Shown here piece by piece: positions 6,413-13,852 of a DNA stretch of 50,976 bases (positions are counted from its first letter, which is position 1; the number at the start of each line of letters is the position of its first letter). The notes under the pieces were generated by a model that was not told where the DNA came from, did not search any database, and saw only the letters and a list, made by a program, of their open reading frames with translations. The stretch is from a virus. The stretch is taken from IMG/VR virus record IMGVR_UViG_3300033149_003293, positions 1 through 50,976 of that record; one strand, given 5' to 3'. The position numbers and the translations under genes were made by a program.

Positions 6413-7209
6413 TTTCCACCTCCTTTCTTTCCCCCGGGTGTTATCACCTCATAAATCTGTTTCCTGTTATCTGAACGACCGCTTGTGGCACCGACAAATG
6501 TAACCTTAATGAACTCGGTAACAGCAGGTGGTTTACACTTCTCTTCTGCATACGAATTGTCCCACTCAAGGGCAGAGCCGGTAATATAATCATATCCCAC
6601 ATGTTTTATGACCTGAGTATATCCTGGCGCATACCACGTGACGGGCATCCTCGATGTAATATGGAAATGCCCACTGAAAGTAGCGTCTACTGTTGGGCAT
6701 ATTTTCCTCGGCTGCTGTGCCCTGTTGACTTTACCACCTGGAGTGTACCCCCCGCCATAGTTATGATGAAAAAACGCACTGAAACCCTGTGGGTTCTTTG
6801 CTTTTGTAAGATTGAACACAGCCAAACACGAAAACCCCTTGTATGGTAGCCCAAGCTGTAGGGCTATGAACTGCTCAGGTATCAGCCCTACCATCCGCAT
6901 AGTCCTCTGCTCATGGTTCCCAGCAATAAGAAATAACCCCTTATCTTTAATCGGCGTGAGTATATCAACGATATGCTCCATCTGTTCTTTCGGCGGTAGT
7001 GTCTGGGTATACACGTCAGATTTACTGCCAATGACAGCGTTTTCCATCATGTCCCCTACACCTACCCACCGAGCCTCAGGGTTGTCTTTAATTTCGGCGA
7101 CGGTAGCCCTAATGAAATCCTCATTACACTGGGCAGACCCCAGATGGAAGTCCCCTAGGGGATAGAGGGTGAACCTCTTGGCATTTATTTTCTCACAGTG
7201 AAATTCCAT
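6409..7209 (-). CDS. calcineurin-like metallophosphoesterase, 266 aa
   Basis: All signature motifs are visible: GDFHLGS (D20, H22), GVGDMMEN (D53), AGNHEQR (N98, H99), FFHHNYGG (about 148) and SGHFHIT (H181, H183). This is the two-metal site of the Mre11/lambda-phosphatase superfamily. The start at 7209 (MEFHCEKINA) has GGAGGAAAATAGA ahead of it. The frame runs further upstream but overlaps the previous gene. The role could be a DNA end nuclease or a protein/nucleotide phosphatase. The sequence does not separate these. Confidence 0.85.
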   Translation of the reverse strand: MEFHCEKINAKRFTLYPLGDFHLGSAQCNEDFIRATVAEIKDNPEARWVGVGDMMENAVIGSKSDVYTQTLPPKEQMEHIVDILTPIKDKGLFLIAGNHEQRTMRMVGLIPEQFIALQLGLPYKGFSCLAVFNLTKAKNPQGFSAFFHHNYGGGYTPGGKVNRAQQPRKICPTVDATFSGHFHITSRMPVTWYAPGYTQVIKHVGYDYITGSALEWDNSYAEEKCKPPAVTEFIKVTFVGATSGRSDNRKQIYEVITPGGKKGGGK

Positions 7210-7210
7210 T

Positions 7211-7459
7211 CTATTTTCCTCCAATTCTAGTGGTGCAGAATGACTCTTTTCTATCCTCTCTTTTGATGAATCCTGGGTCTTCAAACCTACACCACACCCT
7301 AAATAAGCCTTCGTGCTCAACATCCTCCACAGCTTCCTCATGGGATTTGTAGAATTTATCAGAGAGGAGATATTTGTTAATACACGTTTCTTGCATGTTT
7401 TTCATAACATACTGATGTCTTTCTCCATCACAAATATCTTCCCATTTAGCATTTAACAT
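7211..7459 (-). CDS. hypothetical protein, 82 aa
   Basis: Starts MLNAKWEDICDGERHQYVMK with a clear GAGGAGG binding site. It is charged and mixed helical, with three isolated Cys but no knuckle. No family recognised. The stop is one base from the metallophosphoesterase start, so the two are probably co-translated. Confidence 0.65.
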   Translation of the reverse strand: MLNAKWEDICDGERHQYVMKNMQETCINKYLLSDKFYKSHEEAVEDVEHEGLFRVWCRFEDPGFIKREDRKESFCTTRIGGK

Positions 7460-7460
7460 T

Positions 7461-7709
7461 CTAATCCTCCTCTGTGTCCTCTAGCATTCTCATTGTCTCT
7501 GCCCGCCGCCTCTCAGCCTCTCTCTCCCCATCAGAATCGGCGAGTAGAGCCTCGGCGTCTTTAACCGCCTTCTCTACATCATCAATATAGCCCTGCATAC
7601 CTTTTAACACCTTCTCTACCATTGGCTTATACTGCTCATCTTTAATCCCCAGCTCTTTCAGCATCTTATAGGACTGAGACAATGAGTAAAGTATCGTCGA
7701 ATAAATCAT
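7461..7709 (-). CDS. hypothetical helical acidic protein, 82 aa
   Basis: The start has AGGAGGT at good spacing. The sequence is almost wholly helical, and the second half is strongly charged (EKAVKDAEALLADSDGEREA), suggesting a coiled coil. Its codons for LLA use CTA CTC GCC and contain one of the dispersed GGCGAGTAG words. Function unknown. Confidence 0.65.
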   Translation of the reverse strand: MIYSTILYSLSQSYKMLKELGIKDEQYKPMVEKVLKGMQGYIDDVEKAVKDAEALLADSDGEREAERRRAETMRMLEDTEED

Positions 7710-7741
7710 GCGTACCTCCTATGGTTTGTCCCTCAATATCA

Positions 7742-8971
7742 TTATTTACCCCGAGCTTTTTCAAGCTCTTTATCATATGGATCATCTCCAGCATAATACC
7801 AAATTCCCTCTGGTTTAAATTTCCACCCTTTTATTAGCTTGAATTTAAGCGATTTGCCCGTCAAGGATTCTTCTGTTTTTCTATTTTTACACTTCAATAT
7901 CTTCGCCATTCCATATAGACCGTCCTTATCTCGCTTAGTATCGAAAATCATATATAAGCGGGGGTAGTGCATTGAATACTCTTTCCCATATCCCAAATCT
8001 CTATCAAATGGCTTTTGTAGGGCAGCTATACAAATACCGGTCTTTAATTTTTGGTGAATCCGCTTGAATGTTTGTCCAACCTTAAATGGTTCATCCTCTT
8101 GAATAAAGTCTATAATCGTTACCCCGTCTGATAAAACCACATCCTCAAAATTACTGTCTCGTTCATAAACTTCATCTAAATCCCAATCATCTTCTTTCAT
8201 ATCCTCATGTAGGGATACTCGCTTCCTAAACTCTTGTTCACCCATATCATTAACAAGATACAATGCTTGTCTTCCATAAACCCTTTGTATTTTCTTTTGA
8301 TTTGCAGCCAACCATCGTAATAGATACGCTGTTTTCCCACCATCTGGATGAGAACAAATCACAATAAGATTTTTCTGGTAGCAACAAAAAAACTCATCAA
8401 GGTTTAACCCAAATGTAAATGGCAATGGCTCGGTTGGTGCATTTCGCCACTCTAACTTAGTTAACTCTCGCTCAACCCTCCTAAATTTTCCCTGTTCTTT
8501 TGGATGTCGCTCAATAACTTCCTTCTCTAATTCCCTTAAAATAGCCTGATATGCCCCCTTTTTTTCCCCTTTTGTAGTTAAGTGTAGTTCATTGTAAATT
8601 CTTGTAGTTGTCCACCAACCACTTGTAGTCCTAATCCAGTCTTGTACCATTTTGGTCATTCCGGTTTTTTCTTGTTTTTTTTCTCTATCCGCTACTTTTC
8701 CGATTTCTTCCATATAGTTTTTGACAGCGTAGACATCATTGGTTTCAAAGAGTGTTCCCCAATATTCCCACATCTTTTTATATATATCCCACTGTTCCAG
8801 GTCTTTCTTCCATTGTTTAAAATCTTCTTCTTTAATCTTGTTTAAATCTATATCATCTCCTTTGAAGTGTTTTTGTAATAACTCTATTTCTTGGGGGGAG
8901 AGATTCATGTAGTTCTCCGTAGCTATTTGTAGTTCACTTGTAGTTTTCTTGCCATTTTTTGTAGTTGTCAT
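7742..8971 (-). CDS. winged-helix plus RecA-fold replicative helicase/initiator-like protein, 409 aa
   Basis: Residues about 106-163 read as a winged helix (DWIRTTSGWWTTTRIYNELH ... AILRELEKEVIERHP ... GKFRRVE). A RecA-type ATPase follows, with Walker A CSHPDGGKT (207-214) and Walker B GVTIIDF (284-289), then an ALQKP sensor-like stretch. This layout suits a phage initiator that binds origin DNA and opens it or loads helicase. It resembles DnaB/RepA-type ATPases, without a recognisable primase domain. The start at 8971 lacks a strong binding site and overlaps the small gene upstream by ATGA. The 5' third of the gene carries two phased TGTAGTT arrays. No polymerase is encoded, so the host replisome is the likely partner. 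Confidence 0.65.
   Translation of the reverse strand: MTTTKNGKKTTSELQIATENYMNLSPQEIELLQKHFKGDDIDLNKIKEEDFKQWKKDLEQWDIYKKMWEYWGTLFETNDVYAVKNYMEEIGKVADREKKQEKTGMTKMVQDWIRTTSGWWTTTRIYNELHLTTKGEKKGAYQAILRELEKEVIERHPKEQGKFRRVERELTKLEWRNAPTEPLPFTFGLNLDEFFCCYQKNLIVICSHPDGGKTAYLLRWLAANQKKIQRVYGRQALYLVNDMGEQEFRKRVSLHEDMKEDDWDLDEVYERDSNFEDVVLSDGVTIIDFIQEDEPFKVGQTFKRIHQKLKTGICIAALQKPFDRDLGYGKEYSMHYPRLYMIFDTKRDKDGLYGMAKILKCKNRKTEESLTGKSLKFKLIKGWKFKPEGIWYYAGDDPYDKELEKARGK
8573..8630. repeat. iteron-like TGTAGTT array 2 (inside helicase gene)
   Basis: Exact TGTAGTT occurs at 8573, 8583 and 8603, with degenerate copies TGTAAAT at 8593 and TGTAGTC at 8624. Spacing is 10, 10, 10 and 21 bp, placing all copies on nearly one face of the helix. 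The array lies in the codons for the winged-helix domain. It may be an initiator binding site. Confidence 0.6.
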
Positions 8972-8977
8972 GTAGTT
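8908..8977. repeat. iteron-like TGTAGTT array 1 (helicase gene start)
   Basis: Exact TGTAGTT occurs at 8908, 8928, 8939, 8960 and 8971, plus a degenerate CGTAGCT at 8918. Steps are 10, 10, 11, 21 and 11 bp, again in helical phase. The array covers the helicase start codon and ends 10 bp from the CG tract and AT-rich stretch, as expected for a replication origin. Confidence 0.65.
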
Positions 8978-9135
8978 ATTTCCCCACGCGCGCGCGCGAA
9001 AAGAATAAGAATATAAGAATAAGAAAAGAGATAAGAAAGAATACAAGAAAGAAAGAGTACTCGGTTTTCCCTTAGTGAGGGAAACCTCGTACTCAACATC
9101 ACTGCCCTGCGCCTGCCTGCCACAGCTCCGCTCAT
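8968..9135 (-). CDS. possible 55-aa membrane protein overlapping the origin-like region
   Basis: The frame starts MSGAVAGRRRAVMLSTRF and has a hydrophobic span VLFLSCILSYLFSYSYILIL near the C-terminus. It overlaps both neighbours by ATGA, as most real genes here do, and a GGGGGAAGAA leader precedes its start. Against it, the hydrophobic part is translated from the low-complexity AT-rich tract, and the end from the CG run. The stretch may instead be non-coding origin DNA. Confidence 0.4.
   Translation of the reverse strand: MSGAVAGRRRAVMLSTRFPSLRENRVLFLSCILSYLFSYSYILILFARARGEITT
8987..9094. other. CG tract, AT-rich purine tract and hairpin beside the iteron-like array
   Basis: CGCGCGCGCGCG (8987-8998) is a possible Z-DNA former. 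It is followed by about 55 bases that are nearly all A, G and T with repeated AAGAATA words (8999-9054), a candidate unwinding element. An imperfect inverted repeat comes next (9055-9094; arms GAGTAC/GTACTC and CCCT/AGGG around TAGTG). The hairpin could also act as a terminator or attenuator for leftward transcripts, because a T-rich stretch follows on that strand. Confidence 0.55.
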
Positions 9136-9767
9136 TTCTTCCCCCCTTTCTTTTCCCCTAGCTGTTTGGCCAACCACTCCCCTATTTTCCGCTTGTAGTG
9201 GTCATAGAAGGTGGTGTCCCCATGTTGGTGATACTCGTTGTGACACTCCCTGCACAGTGGGATGGTGAACGCACCGCCCATTTTCTTGGTGATCGGCCAG
9301 TGGGCATCCTCGACTGGGGTAGCACCACAGATACAACAGGAGGGGCTAGGGTCAAGGAGGTTATCTTTTGCCTGGAACGGCATCGGTGGTTTTCCCCTAG
9401 CCCTCCTTATTTTGTTCAGCAAATCTTTCCATGACAGCTCTCTACATGCCTCAAGCCACTCGTCTATCTCAGCCGTGGGTAGGTCTGGCAGTTTCTCCAT
9501 TACTTCTTTTAGTCTGTCGTGGTGTATATCATGTATATCGCTTACCTCAAGGCCGTGGTGTAGGATATAGTATTCCACCAGAGCCATACACAGCTTAGCA
9601 TCTTTTCGCACATCATTCTGTGACAAATACTCTGCAAACGTGTCTGCCTGGCCGCGGTAGTCCTTGCTTTCCCTGATCTGTATGAGGTCTGCCCCACGTT
9701 TCAGCATGGTATGGGTTATTACACCTATCCATTTGGGTTGTTGTGAGAGTAGAATGTCATTAATCAT
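9132..9767 (-). CDS. HNH-type nuclease with N-terminal helical domain, 211 aa
   Basis: The C-terminal third holds PSCCICGATPVEDAHWPITK followed by IPLCRECHNEYHQHGD. This gives a zinc-knuckle pair, the DAH strand (H of HNH) and the CHNEYHQHG helix with the last His and Asn. It resembles DUF968/NinG-like phage HNHc nucleases that may process recombination or packaging intermediates. The first 130 residues are helical and unassigned. It is coupled by ATGA to the gene upstream and lies immediately before the origin-like region. Confidence 0.7.
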   Translation of the reverse strand: MINDILLSQQPKWIGVITHTMLKRGADLIQIRESKDYRGQADTFAEYLSQNDVRKDAKLCMALVEYYILHHGLEVSDIHDIHHDRLKEVMEKLPDLPTAEIDEWLEACRELSWKDLLNKIRRARGKPPMPFQAKDNLLDPSPSCCICGATPVEDAHWPITKKMGGAFTIPLCRECHNEYHQHGDTTFYDHYKRKIGEWLAKQLGEKKGGKK

Positions 9768-10162
9768 TTTTCATTGTTTTCCTTTATTGTTGTTTCCCTT
9801 AGTACTTCCAGGAGCACAGAGAGTAGTGTTTCGTGGAGTTCTTTGGTTGTAATAACTGCTGATGACCAATCTTTGAATCTTTTTTCTAGAGTAATAAACG
9901 TACCAAATGGACATGAACTGTTATATATTTTTTCTAAACAATCATAAATTGAGAGGATTGGGAACCCAGATTTTGTTTTGAATTGGGGGTTACCCAAAGT
10001 ATAGCTCTCATTAGTGAAGAAATACTCACCAATAATAGAGATGACAAGCCTAGTTTTATTAGCTACCCGTATCCAACACCCCTCATAGAGCTCCATCCTC
10101 CAATACTTGGCAATTTCTCTACACTTATCAATAATTGGTTGCATTATGTCTGATTCTTTCAC
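9764..10162 (-). CDS. hypothetical protein, 132 aa
   Basis: A mixed alpha/beta protein (YWRMELYEGCWIRVANKTRL) with a helical C-terminus. I recognise no family. Its stop overlaps the HNH gene start (ATGA). Its ATG directly follows the stop of the zinc-finger gene upstream, so all three are co-translated. Confidence 0.65.
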   Translation of the reverse strand: MKESDIMQPIIDKCREIAKYWRMELYEGCWIRVANKTRLVISIIGEYFFTNESYTLGNPQFKTKSGFPILSIYDCLEKIYNSSCPFGTFITLEKRFKDWSSAVITTKELHETLLSVLLEVLRETTIKENNEK

Positions 10163-10486
10163 TTACTTCTCCTCGTCTATTTCCCACAGTCCAAGTGTTT
10201 GTTCCCTGACCTTTTCATGGTGGAGTAGTTCCTGCTTGATTTTCCACTGTTCTACTTTCGCCTTCTTGCACTCATCAGAGCAAAATGCTTTTCCGGTAGT
10301 GACTAGAGTACCGCATACCGGACAATCATGGGCTATCCCCCATGCTCCACTTGCTTCCTGGTAGTCAGTATCTCTCTCAATATCCTCAGCCCATTGCATA
10401 CTATGGGGGAAAAGATCATCGAATAGCCGGAAGCTGTGATTTGTTTCCCCCAATTCTTTTAAAGCTCGTTCCATACTTTCTTTCAT
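10163..10486 (-). CDS. treble-clef zinc-finger protein, 107 aa
   Basis: CPVCGTLVTTGKAFCSDECK (about residues 55-74) is a four-Cys finger followed by a long basic helix, KAKVEQWKIKQELLHHEKVR. The N-terminal half is helical. The pattern is common in phage proteins accompanying recombination nucleases. The partner is unknown. Confidence 0.7.
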   Translation of the reverse strand: MKESMERALKELGETNHSFRLFDDLFPHSMQWAEDIERDTDYQEASGAWGIAHDCPVCGTLVTTGKAFCSDECKKAKVEQWKIKQELLHHEKVREQTLGLWEIDEEK

Positions 10487-10488
10487 GG

Positions 10489-11307
10489 TTAACCTCCTAT
10501 GATTTTATCGCAATAGTCTTTGTATTGCCAACAATGTTTTTTACCGCCGCAATAGTCCTCACACCTAAATGCCTTGCCATTTCTTATCCACATTTCTTTT
10601 TCTGTACATGGTGGAGGGTTGCCCGTTGCCTGATCTTCCAGGCTTTCTTCCAAGCGGCGGGCAACAAAATCTCTCACCTCTTTTTCATCCATAATGGGAA
10701 CACTTACTGTAACAGATGGTGAGGGACAATCTTTTTTGAGTCTGTAGTTGTGATCCCGTATTAACATTTTTAGTTTAAGATGTTCAGCTTCGGGAAAAAA
10801 GAATGTGCGATAGATATTCAACTGTTCTCGGTATGTAGATTCTTCCCACTTGTGTTCAAGTAGGTATTTTCCGGTGTAGTAATATTTAACAGTTTTCCAA
10901 TCCCATAATGTTTTTGTTCGTGTGTCATAGAGGTCAGGAGTACCACGAAGGGTAGCACCGTTGATTTTTACGTTAAATCGCTTCTCGTAAATATACCTAT
11001 TCTCGAACAAATCATCATTGTTTTTATCGAGTCCAGTCTCAATTACTTTATGCAAGGCAGTACCATAAACGCTCCAGAGCATAGATTCCGGCGAGATGTA
11101 ATAGGGGTAGTTGCGTTCCAAGTAGAGACACTGGCGAGGCTTAACAAGCTCAGTGGCACTGTAAACGCCCTCTACAACGTCTCTCACGCCCTCCATCATG
11201 GCGGCGAGTAGTGGAAGGGGCTCACATTCCACCTGACAACATTGACACTCATTCTCAAATTTTACATTCCCCTGGTCAAGGGGACAAATAAATCCTACTA
11301 ATGCCAT
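10489..11307 (-). CDS. Cas4/RecB-like PD-(D/E)XK nuclease with Cys clusters, 272 aa
   Basis: Catalytic residues are H86 (GTALHKVIE), D125 (LRGTPDLYD), D136 and K138 (LWDWKTVK), in the order of RecB/Cas4 exonucleases. The C-terminus has four spaced Cys (CEDYCGGKKHC ... DYC), and the N-terminus has ECQCCQVEC with C8 ahead of it. The extra cluster could hold an Fe-S centre or a zinc. The start at 11307 (MALVGFICPL) has AAGGAGGC upstream. A likely role is ssDNA or dsDNA end resection in phage recombination, together with the OB-fold protein at 12016. Confidence 0.7.
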   Translation of the reverse strand: MALVGFICPLDQGNVKFENECQCCQVECEPLPLLAAMMEGVRDVVEGVYSATELVKPRQCLYLERNYPYYISPESMLWSVYGTALHKVIETGLDKNNDDLFENRYIYEKRFNVKINGATLRGTPDLYDTRTKTLWDWKTVKYYYTGKYLLEHKWEESTYREQLNIYRTFFFPEAEHLKLKMLIRDHNYRLKKDCPSPSVTVSVPIMDEKEVRDFVARRLEESLEDQATGNPPPCTEKEMWIRNGKAFRCEDYCGGKKHCWQYKDYCDKIIGG

Positions 11308-11317
11308 AATAGCCTCC

Positions 11318-11866
11318 TTACAATTTAATTTCCCCAACCCTTTTTATTGCTTTTTCCCATTGCCCAACTTTTTCATTTGTTTCTTTAATATCCTTGCGAT
11401 AATTTTCTACTAATTTTTTATCAGAATTTTTGTTCATTAAATTTAGAAGATAAAAATACCTTTTCTTCCAATCTTTCAGGCCAGATTCAACTTTCATAGA
11501 TTTTAGTTGGATGTTAGTAAAAATTGGGCTATATATTTTTTGAAAGTTTTTGTAATAAAAGTTGTATTTTCCTTCCCAAAAAAAATGGATTGTGACAAAA
11601 CTGGAATTCCAAGTCCGACTAGAAGTGCTGATTATCTTTGGTCTACTAAAATCAAAAAGTTCCTCTGCATTTATGTAATACCGATGGGCAATTGGGGCAA
11701 AATCTTCTGGTTTGGTATAAACTCCAAAGTTTGTATAACATCGCCCATTGAAAGAATTGCAACTTAATTCATAGGTAGCATTAGGAAATAATGAAAACAT
11801 TTTTTCCAATGCTTTCTGATGCTCCCTGAATGATTTTTTTACTTGTTTAATTGTTATGATACTCAT
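11318..11866 (-). CDS. hypothetical protein, 182 aa
   Basis: Starts MSIITIKQVKKSFREHQKAL with a strong AAGGAGGGG site. It is rich in Lys, Asn, Phe and Tyr and is more AT-rich than its neighbours, which may mean recent acquisition. The middle has short strands rich in aromatic residues, and the ends are helical. No family recognised. Confidence 0.65.
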   Translation of the reverse strand: MSIITIKQVKKSFREHQKALEKMFSLFPNATYELSCNSFNGRCYTNFGVYTKPEDFAPIAHRYYINAEELFDFSRPKIISTSSRTWNSSFVTIHFFWEGKYNFYYKNFQKIYSPIFTNIQLKSMKVESGLKDWKKRYFYLLNLMNKNSDKKLVENYRKDIKETNEKVGQWEKAIKRVGEIKL

Positions 11867-11902
11867 TCACCCCTCCTTTTTAGATTCTCAAATTTTAAAA
11901 TC

Positions 11903-12019
11903 TCAGAACACCCACAGTCCAACAATAAAGAGAACAATAGCGACGTGTAGTCCAAAGACTACCCACGCCAGGGGGTCTTTTACTATTTGTTTCCAGAGTA
12001 GTTTGTCTTGATCAGTCAT
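11903..12019 (-). CDS. 38-aa single-pass membrane protein
   Basis: A charged N-terminus, MTDQDKLLWKQIVKDPLAW, precedes one hydrophobic span ending WVF. The ATG overlaps the TGA of the OB-fold gene (ATGA). A soluble basic N-terminus followed by a C-terminal membrane anchor would make a tail-anchored peptide. Function unknown. Confidence 0.5.
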   Translation of the reverse strand: MTDQDKLLWKQIVKDPLAWVVFGLHVAIVLFIVGLWVF

Positions 12020-12492
12020 TTGCCCATACTTTTGAAGAACTCATACCAGCTAAGAGCGACAGATTTCTTGTACTCATGTTGCTGTTTATTGTCCATACCA
12101 TCCAGGTTGTGAGTCTTTGTGTCCTCGGCGGCCACTTTAGCAGCAGTCTGGAGCATGATGACATCTTCCCTGTCTTGACCTTTTTTCGGCGGGGTAGCAC
12201 TAATGTCCTCATTAACATCTATTTCAGGAATACCCACGTTGGCAAGGTTGAAAAATGTTATAGTTTTCCCATTGTATTCCTTGATTTTCCGCTCAATGGT
12301 GAATTTTGCCACTTCCCCAACTTTGAGATTATCTAGGAACTCTTGTTGTGCTGGATTCAATACGTTGAACCATGCTCTTACTTTGTAACTCTTGTCTGTC
12401 TTTTCATTATGTAGTACCAGGTCTCGAAATGCCCCCTGTTCATCAGGGAAATTACTGCTTACCCTAGCTATTGCTATAAATTGATTGTCCAT
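12016..12492 (-). CDS. OB-fold ssDNA-binding-like protein, 158 aa (195 aa from an upstream GTG)
   Basis: MDNQFIAIARVSSNFPDEQG, then FRDLVLHNE, YKVRAWFNV, KVGEVAKFTIERKIKEYNG and TITFFNLANVG give the strand pattern of an OB fold. The first promoter-proximal position and the operon context with a recombination nuclease fit an ssDNA-binding protein. The C-terminus lacks the acidic DDDIPF-type tip of bacterial SSB. The ATG at 12492 has AAAGGAGG. An in-frame GTG at 12603 also has AGGAGG and would add a 37-residue basic extension (QKRDKRDKQDKGGK). OB assignment is by pattern, not by close similarity. Confidence 0.55.
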   Translation of the reverse strand: MDNQFIAIARVSSNFPDEQGAFRDLVLHNEKTDKSYKVRAWFNVLNPAQQEFLDNLKVGEVAKFTIERKIKEYNGKTITFFNLANVGIPEIDVNEDISATPPKKGQDREDVIMLQTAAKVAAEDTKTHNLDGMDNKQQHEYKKSVALSWYEFFKSMGK

Positions 12493-12644
12493 TTTACCTC
12501 CTTTATCTTGTTTATCTCTTTTATCTCTTTTTTGCCTATCCTCGACGGGGTAGGCATTGAATACTTTAATAAACCTTGATATTTTTTCATCTATTGTTGT
12601 CACGATCCTCCTGCTTAATTTTGCGCCGTGTAGTAAAAAAAAAC

Positions 12645-12674
12645 AGTATATCACACAAAAAACATCGCTGTCAA
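12645..12674 (-). promoter_or_regulatory. sigma70 promoter for the OB-fold operon
   Basis: Read on the minus strand: TTGACA, an 18-base spacer ending in an extended TGTGA, then TATACT. The -35 overlaps the last codons of the upstream gene. Transcription would begin near 12638, just ahead of the GTG at 12603, and serve most of the left arm. Confidence 0.7.
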
Positions 12675-13042
12675 GGGATGATATAGATTTCTTTTGCCAC
12701 AACAATATTATGTTTATGTCGGTTAATTCCTTGAGTGTGAGCCTTGCGGTATTTGATTTTCCGGATACAACTTGGACTAATTTTTCCACTCATCCAAGCT
12801 TCAGCGGATTTTCTTGTTTTGAAAACATGCCATCCCAAAGGGTATTTTCCTTCAATCGGTGCAAGAAATGCTCTCTCATCCGGTGTTGGGGTATAATTTT
12901 CTGATTTTAGCCATACTCCAACCGGTCTTGACTTACATTGGGCTGTATAGTCCCCGACTAGCATCCCATTTCTTACCTCGAAAACCTTATAACCGTATCC
13001 CTTTGGCTTTGGTTTCTCTTTTGATACTATTTTCAAACACAT
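12671..13042 (-). CDS. hypothetical protein, 123 aa
   Basis: Starts MCLKIVSKEKPKPKGYGYKV with AAAGGAGGT upstream. The middle has EGKYPLGWHVFKTRKSAEAW and the end is basic and beta-rich. I have seen this MCLKI... YPLGWHVF layout in other phage early proteins without known function. It is transcribed from the promoter at 13062-13090, and its last codons contain the -35 of the next promoter. Confidence 0.65.
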   Translation of the reverse strand: MCLKIVSKEKPKPKGYGYKVFEVRNGMLVGDYTAQCKSRPVGVWLKSENYTPTPDERAFLAPIEGKYPLGWHVFKTRKSAEAWMSGKISPSCIRKIKYRKAHTQGINRHKHNIVVAKEIYIIP

Positions 13043-13061
13043 TTCTTAAACCTCCTTTATT

Positions 13062-13090
13062 AAAATACTCCAAAAAAATATTACTGTCAA
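13062..13090 (-). promoter_or_regulatory. sigma70 promoter
   Basis: On the minus strand: TTGACA, 17 bases, TATTTT, then the AAAGGAGG site of the gene at 12671-13042. A direct repeat AAGTATT-A-AAGTATT abuts the -35 upstream and could bind a regulator. Confidence 0.7.
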
Positions 13091-13114
13091 GTATTAAAGT
13101 ATTTCTTTTGTAGT

Positions 13115-13480
13115 TTATCTCCAATCATCAAAATTTGTTCCATATCTATTACACTCCCTCTGGATTTGTTCATAGTAACGTCTGACAAGATTATTTTTAG
13201 CTTCTACAGCCTCACGATTCCTGACGGGGTGTGGGCCGGTAGAGATAAGACCTGGAGAAACAGGTGGTATCCAATCATTGTTTCCCTCGGTTGTTGCATT
13301 CACTCTGTGAGAGTATGGGTCGGCACTTTTGTAATGCTTCTCATTGTATGTTTTTCCATTCCTTTTGTCGCGGCAGGTAGGACAAAGGCCTTTACTCCAT
13401 TTAGCCCAATAGTCACTATTACATTCCGTACATTTGTATTTCTTTTTTACCTGATTTTTCATCTGTTTTTCTTGCTTCAT
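13115..13480 (-). CDS. zinc-finger hypothetical protein, 121 aa
   Basis: A basic N-terminus leads to YKCTECNSDYWAKWSKGLCP and TCRD, two CxxC knuckles 15 residues apart. A Pro/Gly-rich middle (WIPPVSPGLISTGPHPV) and a basic helical end (NNLVRRYYEQIQRECNRYG) follow. Translation is coupled to the upstream gene by ATGA. It may bind nucleic acid. Family unknown. Confidence 0.65.
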   Translation of the reverse strand: MKQEKQMKNQVKKKYKCTECNSDYWAKWSKGLCPTCRDKRNGKTYNEKHYKSADPYSHRVNATTEGNNDWIPPVSPGLISTGPHPVRNREAVEAKNNLVRRYYEQIQRECNRYGTNFDDWR

Positions 13481-13800
13481 ATCTCAATATTTCTGTCTGA
13501 GAGTATTTCTCTAGCTGTTTCCTCAGCCATGAACGATACTAATTGATGGGCAAATTGAGAATAATCCCAAGGTGTGTAATCTTGATTGAATGTGGCGAGT
13601 AATTCATATATGTTTTTATACCCCATGTCTTCTGTTGTGTCAGCCAGCCGATCAAATATTTCATATTTGTGTTTTTCAAAGAGCGCTGTTGTGTCATTGT
13701 AATAGATTAACCCATCAAAGCCCCCATCAACACCATGAGTAACCATGTCTTTTAAGTTCTCCTCCTCAAATTCTTCAATCATCCATTCTTTAAATGTCAT
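13477..13800 (-). CDS. conserved phage protein, DUF7222-like, 107 aa
   Basis: The sequence MTFKEWMIEEFEEENLKDMV, then HGVDGGFDGLIYYNDTTALF, and a C-terminal AEETAREILSDR follows a layout I associate with a widespread phage family of unknown function (DUF7222-like). It is soluble and acidic. The binding site AAGGAGG is clear. Confidence 0.6.
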   Translation of the reverse strand: MTFKEWMIEEFEEENLKDMVTHGVDGGFDGLIYYNDTTALFEKHKYEIFDRLADTTEDMGYKNIYELLATFNQDYTPWDYSQFAHQLVSFMAEETAREILSDRNIEI

Positions 13801-13852
13801 TTTAAGCCTCCTTTTTAATTAAGTCATCTCGTAAACTGATTTCCCTTGTTTG

